Part shown: piece by piece, positions 10,282 through 19,687 of the stretch
How positions within the stretch are numbered: position 1 is the stretch's first letter
Layout of the letters: each line of letters opens with the position of its first letter
DNA from: Proteus columbae
Lineage (GTDB): Bacteria > Pseudomonadota > Gammaproteobacteria > Enterobacterales > Enterobacteriaceae
Direction of reading: 5' to 3'
Assembly: GCF_002777965.1 (NCBI RefSeq)
Contig: NZ_NGVR01000017.1
Coordinates: 124,001-188,000 of the forward strand
DNA: 64,000 nucleotides
Made by a program: the position numbers and the translations under genes
The notes under the pieces: model-generated
What the model was told of the DNA's origin: nothing
The model's input: only the letters and a program-made list of their open reading frames with translations
Databases searched by the model: none

Positions 10282-12138
10282 ATGGAGCAAAACCCGCAGT
10301 CACAGCTGAAGCTACTTGTTACTAAAGGTAAGGAGCAAGGCTACCTGACCTATGCTGAGGTCAATGACCATCTGCCGGAAGATATCGTCGATTCAGATCA
10401 AATCGAAGACATCATCCAGATGATTAACGACATGGGCATTCAGGTTATGGAAGAAGCACCTGACGCCGATGATCTGATGCTGGCAGAAAATTCAAATGAT
10501 ACTGATGATGATGCTGCAGAAGCCGCAGCTCAGGTACTTTCTAGTGTAGAATCTGAGATTGGCCGTACAACCGACCCTGTGCGTATGTATATGCGCGAAA
10601 TGGGTACTGTTGAACTGCTCACCCGGGAAGGTGAAATTGATATCGCAAAACGCATTGAAGATGGTATTAACCAAGTTCAATGTTCCGTTGCAGAATATCC
10701 TGAAGCAATTACTTATCTTCTTGAACAGTATGATCGCGTTGAAGCTGGTGAAGCACGTCTTTCAGACTTAATTACTGCGTTTATTGACCCGAATGCCGAA
10801 GAAATGGCAGAAAGTGAAGATGTCAACTTAGACAAAGATGATGATGAAGTTGACAACAACGCTGAAGACGAAGATGAAGACGAAGATGAAGATGGCGACA
10901 ATGACAGCGATAGCGATGATGATAACAGCATCGATCCTGAATTAGCGCGTCAGAAGTTTACTGAGCTTCGTGAGCAATATGAAAAAACTCGCCAAACTAT
11001 CAAGGCGAAAGGTCGCAACCACAAAGATACAGAGCTTGAAATCTTATTGTTATCTGAAATTTTCAAACAGTTCCGTTTAGTACCGAAACAGTTTGATTAT
11101 TTAGTTAACAATATGCGTGACATGATGGACAGAGTTCGTGCTCAAGAGCGTCACATCATGCGTCTTTGTGTTGATCAAGTTAAGATGCCAAAGAAAAACT
11201 TCATTACGCTGTTTACAGGTAACGAAACCAATGACACATGGTTCACTGCTGCCCGCGCAATGAATAAGCCTTGGTCTGAAAAACTGGCAGGTATTGAAGA
11301 AGAAGTACAACGCAGCTTACAAAAACTGCAACAAATTGAAGTTGAAACCGGACTGACAATCGAACAGGTTAAAGATATTAACCGTCGTATGTCTATCGGT
11401 GAAGCAAAAGCACGTCGTGCGAAAAAAGAGATGGTCGAAGCGAACTTACGTCTCGTTATCTCTATCGCGAAAAAATATACCAACCGTGGATTACAGTTCC
11501 TTGACCTAATTCAGGAAGGGAATATCGGTCTGATGAAAGCGGTTGATAAATTTGAATACCGTCGTGGTTATAAGTTCTCAACTTATGCAACATGGTGGAT
11601 CCGTCAGGCAATTACTCGTTCAATCGCTGATCAGGCACGTACAATCCGTATCCCTGTTCACATGATCGAAACGATTAATAAACTGAACCGTATCTCTCGT
11701 CAAATGTTGCAAGAGATGGGACGTGAGCCTTCACCAGAAGAGCTTGCAGAACGCATGCTGATGCCTGAAGACAAGATCCGTAAGGTACTGAAAATCGCTA
11801 AAGAACCAATCTCCATGGAAACCCCAATCGGTGACGATGAAGATTCACATTTAGGTGATTTTATCGAAGATACTACTCTCGAATTACCACTGGATTCTGC
11901 AACATCAGAAAGCTTACGTTCAGCAACTCACGAAGTGTTAGCTGGTTTAACATTACGTGAAGCGAAAGTCCTGCGTATGCGTTTCGGTATCGATATGAAT
12001 ACTGACCATACCTTGGAAGAAGTGGGTAAACAGTTTGATGTTACCCGTGAACGTATTCGTCAGATTGAAGCGAAGGCACTGCGTAAATTACGCCACCCAA
12101 GCCGTTCTGAAGTATTACGTAGCTTCCTTGATGAGTAA
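10282..12138 (+). CDS. rpoD: RNA polymerase primary sigma factor (sigma-70)
   Basis: The start at ATG 10282 ([20 protein letters not shown]) matches E. coli RpoD and gives 618 residues. Order: region 1.1; region 1.2 ([21 protein letters not shown]); a non-conserved insert with a long Asp/Glu/Asn-rich stretch about residues 175-220; regions 2.1-2.4 ([20 protein letters not shown] through [13 protein letters not shown]); region 3; and region 4.2 with the helix-turn-helix [18 protein letters not shown]. It directs core polymerase to housekeeping promoters. The acidic tract ([20 protein letters not shown]) is a low-complexity part of the known non-conserved region. A strong terminator follows. 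Confidence 0.98.
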   Translation: MEQNPQSQLKLLVTKGKEQGYLTYAEVNDHLPEDIVDSDQIEDIIQMINDMGIQVMEEAPDADDLMLAENSNDTDDDAAEAAAQVLSSVESEIGRTTDPVRMYMREMGTVELLTREGEIDIAKRIEDGINQVQCSVAEYPEAITYLLEQYDRVEAGEARLSDLITAFIDPNAEEMAESEDVNLDKDDDEVDNNAEDEDEDEDEDGDNDSDSDDDNSIDPELARQKFTELREQYEKTRQTIKAKGRNHKDTELEILLLSEIFKQFRLVPKQFDYLVNNMRDMMDRVRAQERHIMRLCVDQVKMPKKNFITLFTGNETNDTWFTAARAMNKPWSEKLAGIEEEVQRSLQKLQQIEVETGLTIEQVKDINRRMSIGEAKARRAKKEMVEANLRLVISIAKKYTNRGLQFLDLIQEGNIGLMKAVDKFEYRRGYKFSTYATWWIRQAITRSIADQARTIRIPVHMIETINKLNRISRQMLQEMGREPSPEELAERMLMPEDKIRKVLKIAKEPISMETPIGDDEDSHLGDFIEDTTLELPLDSATSESLRSATHEVLAGLTLREAKVLRMRFGIDMNTDHTLEEVGKQFDVTRERIRQIEAKALRKLRHPSRSEVLRSFLDE

Positions 12139-12170
12139 TCAACTTACTTTTCAATAAAAGTTATAATAAA

Positions 12171-12197
12171 CGCCTGTGATACCACAGGCGTTTTTTT
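12171..12197 (+). terminator. rpoD terminator
   Basis: CGCCTGTG (12171-12178) and CACAGGCG (12183-12190) enclose a 4-base loop and are followed by seven T. A textbook intrinsic terminator for the rpsU-dnaG-rpoD operon. Confidence 0.95.
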
Positions 12198-12413
12198 ATG
12201 GGATTTTGATACGATATCTACAATCTATCTAATCTACGATAGATTTCACCTACACATATTTATAAAAAATAGCCTTATTATTTATATTATTGTACCTGTG
12301 CGTAAGCTTATCCATAAATCGTTACACTATGTTATTGATATCACAGTTATTCTCTGTTTTATTTTTTTATTGTTTAGATTGAACAGAATTTGCGCATACA
12401 GTCATTCAAAGGC

Positions 12414-12442
12414 TAGACCTAGTGCCAAATGGCACGTATAAT
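12414..12442 (+). promoter_or_regulatory. Promoter of the tRNA gene
   Basis: A perfect TATAAT at 12437-12442 lies 12 bases before the mature tRNA, with TAGACC at 12414-12419 as -35 and a 17-base spacer. The -35 matches TTGACA at four of six positions. Confidence 0.6.
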
Positions 12443-12454
12443 CTCATTCCATTA

Positions 12455-12531
12455 GGCCCCTTAGCTCAGTTGGTTAGAGCAGGCGACTCATAATCGCTTG
12501 GTCACTGGTTCAAGTCCAGTAGGGGCCACCA
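12455..12531 (+). tRNA. ileX: tRNA with anticodon CAT, read as tRNA-Ile2 (lysidine-modified)
   Basis: A full 77-nt cloverleaf: acceptor arms GGCCCCT and AGGGGCC, D-loop with TTGGTTAGAGC, anticodon loop CTCATAA, T-loop TTCAAGT, and an encoded CCA end. The anticodon CAT would normally read methionine, but the body matches the enterobacterial minor isoleucine tRNA, which lies next to rpoD in E. coli too, rather than either methionine tRNA. The TilS enzyme converts C34 to lysidine so that it reads AUA. The isoleucine identity follows from known sequences and synteny and cannot be proved from the anticodon. Confidence 0.9.
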
Positions 12532-12558
12532 AATTTTAGCTGTTAAATCAGCTCATTA

Positions 12559-12590
12559 AGCCACTTCTTAGCAAGTGGCTTTTTTGTTTT
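12559..12590 (+). terminator. Terminator after the tRNA gene
   Basis: AGCCACTT (12559-12566) pairs with AAGTGGCT (12573-12580) around a 6-base loop, followed by five T, G, then four T. Confidence 0.9.
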
Positions 12591-12802
12591 TATTAATCAT
12601 TGCCTCATTCTTGCCCATTGAAACTGATGCATTATCCCTTCTCAGCTCGTGATCGTTAATCCTCCCTATTAAGAGATGATTTATTACTCCACATTAATTA
12701 AATTTCATCTTTAACACATTTAATAGAATTAATTAGATAATCTCTTATTTTATTGCAATAATATTCCCACAAATTCAAATCTTGTTTTATATCATTACTA
12801 TT

Positions 12803-13720
12803 ATGGTCATTCGTCCTAATCAACACTGGTTTTTTCGGTTATTTGATTGGCATGGTTCTGTGCTTTCAAAAATAATCTTTCGCTTATGTCTTAATGTTAT
12901 CATGTCAATTATCGCTATTTTGATTTATCAATGGTATGAACAATTAGGAATACACTTAACAGTTGCTCCTTTTAGTTTACTCGGTATTGCCATCGCAATA
13001 TTTCTTGGTTTCAGAAATAATGCAAGCTATAGCAGGCTTGTAGAAGCCAGAACCCTATGGGGTAATATGTTAATTACTCATCGTAATATATTAAGAAATA
13101 TAAAAGCATTATTACCTGAAGATAAACAATTTAATCGAGACTTTTCTAATCTATTAATTGCTTTTAGTTGGAGTTTAAAACATGAGTTAAGAAAAACAGA
13201 TCCAATGGTTGATCTTTACCGCCTATTACCTCGAACTTTATTCAATGAAATAATAAATAGCCCTTATCCCACTAATCGTATTTTATTACATATCGGTTTA
13301 AAAATAGGCGAACTGAGAGATAACAAGATGATAAGTGACGTTATTTTTCAATCTATAAATAAAGATATTAATAATTTATCTGATGTACTCGGAGGTTGCG
13401 AACGGATCTCAAATACTCCAGTTCCATTTGCTTATACTTTGATATTGCAACGTACTGTTTATTTATTTTGTACATTGTTACCTTTTGCTTTGGTAGCAGA
13501 TCTTCATTATATGACACCATTTGTATCAGTGTTTATCTCTTATACTTTTTTATCTTGGGATTCATTAGCTGAAGAATTAGAAGATCCTTTTGGTGTATCT
13601 GCAAATGACTTACCCTTAAATGCCATTTGTAATACGATTGAAAGAAACTTATTAGAGATGCAAGATATTATGCCATTACCGATAACAGTAAGACCAGATA
13701 AACATTATAATTTATTGTGA
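12803..13720 (+). CDS. Bestrophin-family (YneE-like) anion channel
   Basis: The protein (305 residues from ATG 12803) belongs to the bacterial bestrophin/UPF0187 family. Visible parts are an N-terminal VIRPNQHWFFRLFDWHGSVL, two N-terminal transmembrane helices about 25-50 and 55-75, the conserved FRNNASYSRLVEARTLWG block just after helix 2, and a second hydrophobic region about 205-245 followed by LAEELEDPFG, the family's acidic/PFG motif. Bacterial members form pentameric ion channels in the inner membrane. A longer frame starts at a TTG at 12782, but the ATG gives a length close to E. coli YneE. No clear ribosome site precedes either start. It is monocistronic, with a hairpin after it that also ends the convergent chemoreceptor gene. 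Confidence 0.88.
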   Translation: MVIRPNQHWFFRLFDWHGSVLSKIIFRLCLNVIMSIIAILIYQWYEQLGIHLTVAPFSLLGIAIAIFLGFRNNASYSRLVEARTLWGNMLITHRNILRNIKALLPEDKQFNRDFSNLLIAFSWSLKHELRKTDPMVDLYRLLPRTLFNEIINSPYPTNRILLHIGLKIGELRDNKMISDVIFQSINKDINNLSDVLGGCERISNTPVPFAYTLILQRTVYLFCTLLPFALVADLHYMTPFVSVFISYTFLSWDSLAEELEDPFGVSANDLPLNAICNTIERNLLEMQDIMPLPITVRPDKHYNLL

Positions 13721-13840
13721 TTAATAAATAACAATATAAAAACAGTAAAATATTAACACTGTCTTTTTATCTACCTTGTTTTTTATTAATAAGATAAAAA
13801 AATATTTTAAGCAACAGATAAACAATAGATAAACAATAAA

Positions 13841-13877
13841 GCTCACTTGAGTTTTACACTCAGAGTGAGCTTGTTTT
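13841..13877. terminator. Terminator shared by the bestrophin gene and the first chemoreceptor
   Basis: GCTCACT (13841-13847) pairs with AGTGAGC (13864-13870), with an inner TGAG/CTCA extension, followed by TTGTTTT on the plus strand and TTTATTG on the minus strand. It lies between convergent genes. Confidence 0.75.
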
Positions 13878-13908
13878 GAATACAATATTAACAGACTAAC
13901 TTAACGGA

Positions 13909-15438
13909 TTAATATTGTTCTTTAATTTGAAAGACCGAAACTTTATCTGTTAAGTTTTGTGCTTTCTCATCTAAAATCATTGTCGAAGTTGCACCTTGTT
14001 CAACTAAAGCCGCATTTTGCTGAACAACAGAATCCATTTGGTTAATAGCTACTGCGATCTGTTCAATACCCACTTTTTGCTCTTCTGATGCAATACTAAT
14101 ACCCTGCATGATATCGCTAACTTTAGTAATAGAAGAAACGATATCCTGCATATGCTCGCCCGTTCTATTTACCAATTCTCTACCATGAGCAACATCAGCA
14201 ACAGACTCTCTGATAATTTGGTTAATTTCACGCGCAGCATCCGCACTTCTTGCTGCTAAATTTCTCACTTCTGTTGCAACAACAGTAAATCCACGGCCTT
14301 GCTCACCTGCACGCGCCGCTTCAACGGCTGCGTTTAATGCCAGAATATTGGTTTGGCTTGCTATGTTATTAACCACATCATTGATTTCAGCAACTTTTAA
14401 TGTTCCTACCTCGATTTTCTTCATCGAGTTAATTGCATCATTCATAATGTTAGAACCATCAATCGCTAAATCGCGTGTTTCTGCGGTAATGGAGTTTGCT
14501 AAAATCGCATTATCAGTATTATTCACTACGGCGATTTTTATCTCTTCCATACTTGCTGCTGTTTGTTGCAGAGCACTTGCTTGCTCCTCAGTACGAGAAG
14601 AGAGATCTTGGTTGCCAGAAGCAATTTCTGCCGAACCCTTTTTGATCTCTAGTGCTTCTTCTTTAACAAGTTGAATAGTCGATGTTAGCGAAGTTTGCAT
14701 ATCCCCTACATTAGAGAACAAAGTTCCAAACTCATCATTTCGTTTCTTAGGTAGAGTGAAACTTAAATCACCCTCTCCCACTTTTTGCAAAATGGCTGAT
14801 AGTGTATTCAAATTAAAGATAAACGTTTTATTCACCCAGCGGATGACAATATAAAGAAGAACAAGAATGATCCCCAAAGCAATGATGGTTGTGTAAAGTG
14901 ATAACTGCACCATCCAAGCTTGCTGTGCTTTAATATCATCATTCACACCTTTAGTGATCATAAGATATTCATCAAAAAGATCAGATAAGCGATTAAAGTC
15001 ATCGGAGAGGTTTGATTCTGTATAATCTAGCGTATCGATAGGTGCAATAAGTTCATCTAGAAGATAATAGAATAACACTGATAATTGTTCTGAATTACGT
15101 TGAGCATCAGGACTTATCTTCTTCACGCCGACCCAATGTGTAATAGTCGCTTTTGATTTTGTCGCCAACTCTTTCGCTTCAGCAACAAGTGATTTAATTG
15201 TTTCTTGCTTATTTTCATCCGTCATTGTTTTCAACAACATTAGGTAGTTGACGTGAGAACGAATGGTCGCTAATTCATACCTTGCTTCTTGAACACTATT
15301 CAATCTGGTATTCAAAGAATCCAATGATGCGAAGTTTTCTTGCATTCTATAAATAAAAAACGACGACAATACAGATGATAATAAAAAAATGGCTAATAAT
15401 ATGATAGAACCTACTTTAGCTGATCTTTCAATACTCAT
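13909..15438 (-). CDS. Methyl-accepting chemotaxis protein (first of a tandem pair)
   Basis: This 509-residue transmembrane receptor has an N-terminal helix about 10-35, a periplasmic four-helix-bundle-type domain about 36-190, a second transmembrane helix about 190-212, a HAMP domain (NLNTLSAILQKVGEGDLSF), methylation helices, and the highly conserved signalling tip NDVVNNIASQTNILALNAAVEAARAGEQGRGF, given here only in part: NILALNAAVEAARAGEQGRG. The start at ATG 15438 has a GGTGGA ribosome site and removes an 11-codon extension. The C-terminus ends VFQIKEQY, without the NWETF-like pentapeptide that tethers CheR/CheB in Tsr-class receptors. The ligand cannot be told. A sigma-28 promoter lies just upstream. 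Confidence 0.95.
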   Translation of the reverse strand: MSIERSAKVGSIILLAIFLLSSVLSSFFIYRMQENFASLDSLNTRLNSVQEARYELATIRSHVNYLMLLKTMTDENKQETIKSLVAEAKELATKSKATITHWVGVKKISPDAQRNSEQLSVLFYYLLDELIAPIDTLDYTESNLSDDFNRLSDLFDEYLMITKGVNDDIKAQQAWMVQLSLYTTIIALGIILVLLYIVIRWVNKTFIFNLNTLSAILQKVGEGDLSFTLPKKRNDEFGTLFSNVGDMQTSLTSTIQLVKEEALEIKKGSAEIASGNQDLSSRTEEQASALQQTAASMEEIKIAVVNNTDNAILANSITAETRDLAIDGSNIMNDAINSMKKIEVGTLKVAEINDVVNNIASQTNILALNAAVEAARAGEQGRGFTVVATEVRNLAARSADAAREINQIIRESVADVAHGRELVNRTGEHMQDIVSSITKVSDIMQGISIASEEQKVGIEQIAVAINQMDSVVQQNAALVEQGATSTMILDEKAQNLTDKVSVFQIKEQY

Positions 15439-15481
15439 GAAATAATCCACCCCGGTAATAAAGTGATACAAATGTACTCAT

Positions 15482-15508
15482 TTATCGGCACGAAATAGAT
15501 TTTATTTA
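15482..15508 (-). promoter_or_regulatory. Flagellar sigma-28 (FliA) promoter for the first chemoreceptor
   Basis: On the minus strand TAAA (15508-15505), a 15-base spacer, then a perfect GCCGATAA (15489-15482), exactly the FliA consensus. It is about 45 bases before the ATG at 15438. Confidence 0.88.
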
Positions 15509-15654
15509 CTGATTAATCAGAATTATCGATACAAACACTTATTACAGTTCTCAATCAATGATTACGACTAGTTTTTTATACTGATATTCATATTTTAACT
15601 TTGATAATATCTCACAATGAAATAATATTTTAGTGTTATTAATAAGTTAAAAAT

Positions 15655-15697
15655 AAAACAGCGCACTTCAATACAATACTTCAAAGTGAGCTGTTTT
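15655..15697 (-). terminator. Terminator of the second chemoreceptor gene
   Basis: Fourteen-base arms (15655-15668 and 15684-15697, one mismatch), core CAGCTCACTT on the minus strand, ending in TTTT then ATTTT. It separates the two receptor genes into independent units. Confidence 0.8.
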
Positions 15698-15705
15698 AAT
15701 CGTCA

Positions 15706-17232
15706 TTACATCGGTTCCTCAATCTGAAATACCGCCACATTATCCATCAATACCTGCGCTTTTTCGTCTAACATCATCGTTGAAGATGCGCCTTGATCCA
15801 CTAAAGAGGCATTTTGTTGTACAACCGTATCCATCTGATTAATCGCCACTGCAATTTGTTCTATCCCTATTTTTTGTTCTTCTGAAGCGAGACTTATCCC
15901 TTGCATAATATTGTTTACTTTTGTAATTGAAGAAACGATCTCTTGCATATGTTTTCCCGTTTTATTAACGAGAGCGGTTCCTTCTGCGACATCTTTTATA
16001 GATGCTTTTAATATCTGGCTGATCTCTTTTGCAGCATCTGCACTTTTGGCTGCTAAATTTCTTACTTCAGCCGCAACAACGGTAAAACCTCGCCCTTGTT
16101 CTCCTGCTCTCGCAGCTTCTACCGCCGCATTTAATGCAAGAATATTGGTTTGACTTGCCAAACTATTAATAACCTCATTAATCTCACCCACTTTTACCGC
16201 ACCCTGCTCTATTTTTTTCATTGATGAAATCGCTTCTTTCATCACTTTAGCGCCATCGATAACGATGTCATTAGATTGATTAATAATCTCATTGGCTTCT
16301 TGAGTATTTTCGGTGTTATTGGCTACTGCGGTTTTAATCTCTTCCATACTGGCTGCGGTTTGTTGTAATGCACTAGCTTGCTCTTCAGTACGAGCAGAGA
16401 GCTCCTGATTACCTGATGCAATATCGGAAGCGCCCCGTTTTATCTCTAACGTTTCTCTTTTTACGGTAAGAATGGTAGAAGTTAACGCTTTTTGCATATC
16501 ACTCACATGTGAAAATAACTCACCAAATTCATCTTTTTTCATTTTAGGTAAATCGAAAACTAATTCCCCTTTCCCAACTTTGTTTAACACATTAGACAAC
16601 GTATTAAGGTTATAAATAAAGGTTTTATTTATCCAACGAATAACAAAGTATAAAATAACGGATAGAATTAATAAGGATATAAGAGTGGAATAAATAGAAA
16701 GCTGAACCATCGTATCTTGTCTATTTCTGAGCCCAGCACTATTTTTGGCTTTAACAGAAACATAGTTATCAAATAAATTATTTAATCTATCAAAATCATT
16801 GGCAAAGTCTGTATCTTTTATATGTATTGCTTCTGAGCTATTTGACGCAATCAAGAGTCTATCAATTAGACTATAAAATAACTTTGCTATTTCTTCTGCA
16901 CTTTTTTGTGCTTCTACTGTGACTTTCTTTTCTTTTACCCATATATCCATTGCATGTTTAGCACTTACCGCAATTTTTTTGTTTTTCTCAATAATTTCAG
17001 CATCTTTAGCATTTGTTTCGGCGGTATCTTGTATCAGAAAATTCACATTAGAACGCATAATCGCTAATTGATAACGCGCCATCAAAACATCGGTGTAACG
17101 TGTCAATAACACTTCAACTTGAGTAAAATTATTTTTCATTTTATAGATGAAAAATGTAGATAATGCAGAGGATAAAATAAAAATTAATAACAGTGCAGAT
17201 GCGCCTATTTTAGCACTTTGTTTAATACTCAT
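15706..17232 (-). CDS. Methyl-accepting chemotaxis protein (second of a tandem pair)
   Basis: A 508-residue paralog of the neighbouring receptor, with the same layout: transmembrane helix about 10-33, periplasmic domain about 34-190 that is clearly diverged, second transmembrane helix about 190-212, HAMP (NLNTLSNVLNKVGKGELVF), and a nearly identical cytoplasmic signalling domain (LALNAAVEAARAGEQGRG). It also ends without a CheR/CheB-docking pentapeptide (VFQIEEPM). The divergence is concentrated in the sensory domain, so the two probably read different ligands after a tandem duplication. It has its own sigma-28 promoter and its own terminator. Confidence 0.95.
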   Translation of the reverse strand: MSIKQSAKIGASALLLIFILSSALSTFFIYKMKNNFTQVEVLLTRYTDVLMARYQLAIMRSNVNFLIQDTAETNAKDAEIIEKNKKIAVSAKHAMDIWVKEKKVTVEAQKSAEEIAKLFYSLIDRLLIASNSSEAIHIKDTDFANDFDRLNNLFDNYVSVKAKNSAGLRNRQDTMVQLSIYSTLISLLILSVILYFVIRWINKTFIYNLNTLSNVLNKVGKGELVFDLPKMKKDEFGELFSHVSDMQKALTSTILTVKRETLEIKRGASDIASGNQELSARTEEQASALQQTAASMEEIKTAVANNTENTQEANEIINQSNDIVIDGAKVMKEAISSMKKIEQGAVKVGEINEVINSLASQTNILALNAAVEAARAGEQGRGFTVVAAEVRNLAAKSADAAKEISQILKASIKDVAEGTALVNKTGKHMQEIVSSITKVNNIMQGISLASEEQKIGIEQIAVAINQMDTVVQQNASLVDQGASSTMMLDEKAQVLMDNVAVFQIEEPM

Positions 17233-17273
17233 AATAAAAATACCTATATGTACATATCGATAAACTTTATTTT

Positions 17274-17300
17274 TTATCGACGAAGTTATTTTTTTATTTA
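17274..17300 (-). promoter_or_regulatory. Flagellar sigma-28 (FliA) promoter for the second chemoreceptor
   Basis: On the minus strand TAAA (17300-17297), a 15-base spacer, then GTCGATAA (17281-17274), seven of eight against the FliA -10 consensus. It is about 42 bases before the ATG at 17232. Confidence 0.8.
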
Positions 17301-17649
17301 ATTATCATTGATACATATAAGTTAATAATTTTTATTTAAAAATTTTTATTCTATAAACAACCACTAATCATATTTTAAATAAATCACGCTTTATTCTTAT
17401 TTTATAAAATAATGCAACCAATAATGTTAATAATAAATACGCTATTTTTTATCAATCACGCATTACTTTATTGGGTAGCCAATATCTGCTGATGCTTTTC
17501 ATCGATTACTCCTACACTCTCTTATTCATAAAAGTATAAATAGTTTTATTTTCAATAAGTAACAGACATACTATCTCATTTTTAGAACGATGATATAATA
17601 GGTAAAATATATTTTTTAAACTCTGATGATTTACGGAGCCTTACCCTGT
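17301..17649. other. AT-rich intergenic stretch
   Basis: About 350 bases of very AT-rich DNA between the divergent chemoreceptor and HAD phosphatase genes. I see no further gene, hairpin or repeat; the promoter of the HAD gene must be here but no element stands out. Confidence 0.6.
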
Positions 17650-18324
17650 ATGCAACCCCAATTTGAAAACGCGAAAAATACCGTAAAAACGTTATCAGTG
17701 TTTGATTTTGATGGCACGCTAACCTATCACGACAGTTTTATTCCTTTTCTAAAATTTGCCTTTGGTAAACGTAAATTCTCACGCCGTTTAATTAAAATGG
17801 TATTACCGACATTACGTTGTTTTAGACGCAAACTCACCCGTGATGAACTAAAAGAAGTGCTGATCAAAACTTTTCTAACCAATATTGAAGAACAATGGTT
17901 AAAAGAAAAAGCAGAACAATTTTGCCAGCTTTACTGGACTAAATTAATGCGCCCTACGGGCTTATTCGCTGTTGCAGAAGAAGTAAATAGCAATGCTGAA
18001 GTAACGATTTGCTCTGCATCACCTGCGATGGTGTTAGAGCCTTTTGCAAAACGCTTAGGCATTAAACTAATAGGAACAACACTTGAAGTTGTTGATGGGA
18101 AGCTGACAGGTAAAATTATTGGCAATAATTGCCGTTGTGGTGAAAAAATCAAACGATTAGAAGCGGTATACGGCGACTTAACACAATACCATTTAAGGGC
18201 GTGGGGCGATTCTCGCGGTGACCATGAATTATTGTTAGCAGCACAAGATCCTCACTGGCGACATTTTCATACTGGTAAAAACCGAACAAAAAAATCGCCC
18301 ATAAAAATAGAAACAAAAAAATAA
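17650..18324 (+). CDS. HAD-IB family phosphatase
   Basis: A 224-residue haloacid dehalogenase-like hydrolase of the IB subfamily (phosphoserine phosphatase-like). The four catalytic motifs are visible: DFDGTL near 20, SASPAMV near 120, a lysine in RCGEKIKRL near 165, and WGDSRGDHELL near 190. The alpha-helical cap lies between motifs I and II. The ATG at 17650 is chosen because ACGGAG at 17633-17638 is a suitable ribosome site; an upstream in-frame ATG at 17626 has none. The substrate is not evident; members of this subfamily act on phosphoserine, phosphocholine or lipid phosphates. It stands alone and is convergent with the ter operon. Confidence 0.85.
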   Translation: MQPQFENAKNTVKTLSVFDFDGTLTYHDSFIPFLKFAFGKRKFSRRLIKMVLPTLRCFRRKLTRDELKEVLIKTFLTNIEEQWLKEKAEQFCQLYWTKLMRPTGLFAVAEEVNSNAEVTICSASPAMVLEPFAKRLGIKLIGTTLEVVDGKLTGKIIGNNCRCGEKIKRLEAVYGDLTQYHLRAWGDSRGDHELLLAAQDPHWRHFHTGKNRTKKSPIKIETKK

Positions 18325-18348
18325 TCTCCCCACATAATAGAACATAAA

Positions 18349-18373
18349 AAAACCCTCGATTAACGAGGGTTTT
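18349..18373. terminator. Terminator between the HAD gene and terE
   Basis: AAAACCCTCG (18349-18358) and CGAGGGTTTT (18364-18373) with a 5-base loop; the symmetric A/T flanks suit both the plus-strand HAD gene and the minus-strand ter operon. Confidence 0.9.
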
Positions 18374-18394
18374 CATTGTGCATTGTGCATTGTG
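18374..18394. repeat. Three exact tandem copies of CATTGTG
   Basis: Direct 7-bp repeats at 18374-18380, 18381-18387 and 18388-18394, just beyond the terminator and before the terE stop. No function is apparent. Confidence 0.9.
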
Positions 18395-18400
18395 CAGAGA

Positions 18401-18976
18401 TTAGATATTTACGCCGTGTTGTGCGGCTAACGCACCTAAACCACCCGCAAAACCTTGACCAACTGCTTTGAATTTCCACTCTGCACCATGGCGATATAAC
18501 TCACCAAAAATCATTGCAGTTTCTGTTGATGCATCTTCAGAAAGATCAAAGCGTGCAATTTCAGTACCATTGTCGTTATTATAAACGCGCATAAAACTGT
18601 TGCTGACCATACCAAAGTTTTGTTTACGGTTTTCTGCATCGTAAATAGTGACTGCGAATACCAGTTTTTTCACTTCAGCAGGGACTTTTGATAAAGTGAT
18701 TTTAACTTGCTCATCATCACCATCGCCTTCCCCAGTACGGTTATCTCCTTGGTGTTCAACGCTTCCACATTGACTCACTTTGTTATTAAAGAAGATAAAA
18801 CTTGCGTCTGAAAGTACTTTTCCATCTTCACCTACCATGAATACTGACGCATCTAAGTCAAACTCTGCGCCATCTGTCACGCGGGCATCCCATCCTAGAC
18901 CAACCATAGCAACCGACATTGTTGGTGCTTCTTTAGTCAGAGAAACATTACCACCTTTAACGAGGGAAACTGCCAT
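18401..18976 (-). CDS. terE: TerE, TerD-family tellurite/stress protein
   Basis: A 191-residue TerD-domain protein: the N-terminus [18 protein letters not shown], the GLGWDAR motif, the acidic DLDASVFM, and the calcium-binding loop [13 protein letters not shown] are all present, and the C-terminus [19 protein letters not shown] matches TerE more than TerD. TerD-domain proteins bind calcium and are thought to form cytosolic complexes at the membrane with TerC. Last gene of terZABCDE on this strand; terD is 79 bp upstream. No terF follows, unlike the R478 and E. coli O157 clusters. Confidence 0.9.
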   Translation of the reverse strand: MAVSLVKGGNVSLTKEAPTMSVAMVGLGWDARVTDGAEFDLDASVFMVGEDGKVLSDASFIFFNNKVSQCGSVEHQGDNRTGEGDGDDEQVKITLSKVPAEVKKLVFAVTIYDAENRKQNFGMVSNSFMRVYNNDNGTEIARFDLSEDASTETAMIFGELYRHGAEWKFKAVGQGFAGGLGALAAQHGVNI

Positions 18977-19055
18977 ATCAAAGCTCCTACTTTATTGAAT
19001 AAACTGGCAATCACATCTTATGACTGCCAGCGGTTAGTATCTTACAAATCGACTA

Positions 19056-19634
19056 TCAAGAGGCATTAATACCGTATTGAGCACAAACTGAACCTAAGCC
19101 ACCCGCATAACCTTGACCAACAGCACGGAATTTCCACTCCGAGTTATGGCGATATAGCTCACCAAATAACATTGCTGTTTCTGTTGATGCATCTTCCGTT
19201 AAGTCATAACGAGCAACTTCAATTTGATTGTCATCATTAACTAAACGAATAAATGCCCCTGATACTTGGCCAAAGCTTTGGCGACGAGCTTGCGCATCAT
19301 GAATAGTGACAACGAAGATAACCTTATCGACATCATTTGGGATCATGTCTAATTTGATTTTCAGTGCTTCATCATCACCATCGCCTTCACCAGTACGGTT
19401 ATCACCAGTGTGAACAACAGAGCCATCAGCAGATCTTAAATTGTTATAAAAAATGAAATCGGCATCGCTACGCACTTTTCCATTTGCAGCTAACAGAAAT
19501 ACAGATGCATCTAAGTCAAAATCTTGACCATCTGTAGAACGGGCATCCCAACCAAGTCCGACAAGGACGTTTTTCATCGTTGGGGCTGCTTTGCTCAGAG
19601 AGACATTACCACCTTTAGAAAGAGAAACGCTCAT
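19056..19634 (-). CDS. terD: TerD, calcium-binding tellurite resistance protein
   Basis: A 192-residue paralog of TerE with [39 protein letters not shown] and the [13 protein letters not shown] loop, equal in length to TerD of known plasmids. TerD is needed for tellurite resistance, and purified members bind calcium tightly. It lies between terC and terE, with 53 bp after terC, so cotranscription is likely. A good ribosome site (AGAGG) precedes the ATG. Confidence 0.93.
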   Translation of the reverse strand: MSVSLSKGGNVSLSKAAPTMKNVLVGLGWDARSTDGQDFDLDASVFLLAANGKVRSDADFIFYNNLRSADGSVVHTGDNRTGEGDGDDEALKIKLDMIPNDVDKVIFVVTIHDAQARRQSFGQVSGAFIRLVNDDNQIEVARYDLTEDASTETAMLFGELYRHNSEWKFRAVGQGYAGGLGSVCAQYGINAS

Positions 19635-19687
19635 TTTATAACCTCTTTAGTTTTGTTTTTAATATTCTGATTTTTCAAGAATATTTG

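Noticed and set aside
10713-10931. Minus-strand frame rich in serine inside rpoD
   Set aside because: It is the mirror of the acidic repeat tract of RpoD; no start signal and no family match.
12455-12802. tRNA gene as an integration site for a mobile element
   Set aside because: The region after the tRNA has a terminator and a bestrophin gene, and no integrase or duplicated tRNA end was seen.
14348-14674. Plus-strand frame of 108 codons inside the first chemoreceptor
   Set aside because: Shadow of the conserved signalling domain; a similar frame appears at the same place in the paralog.
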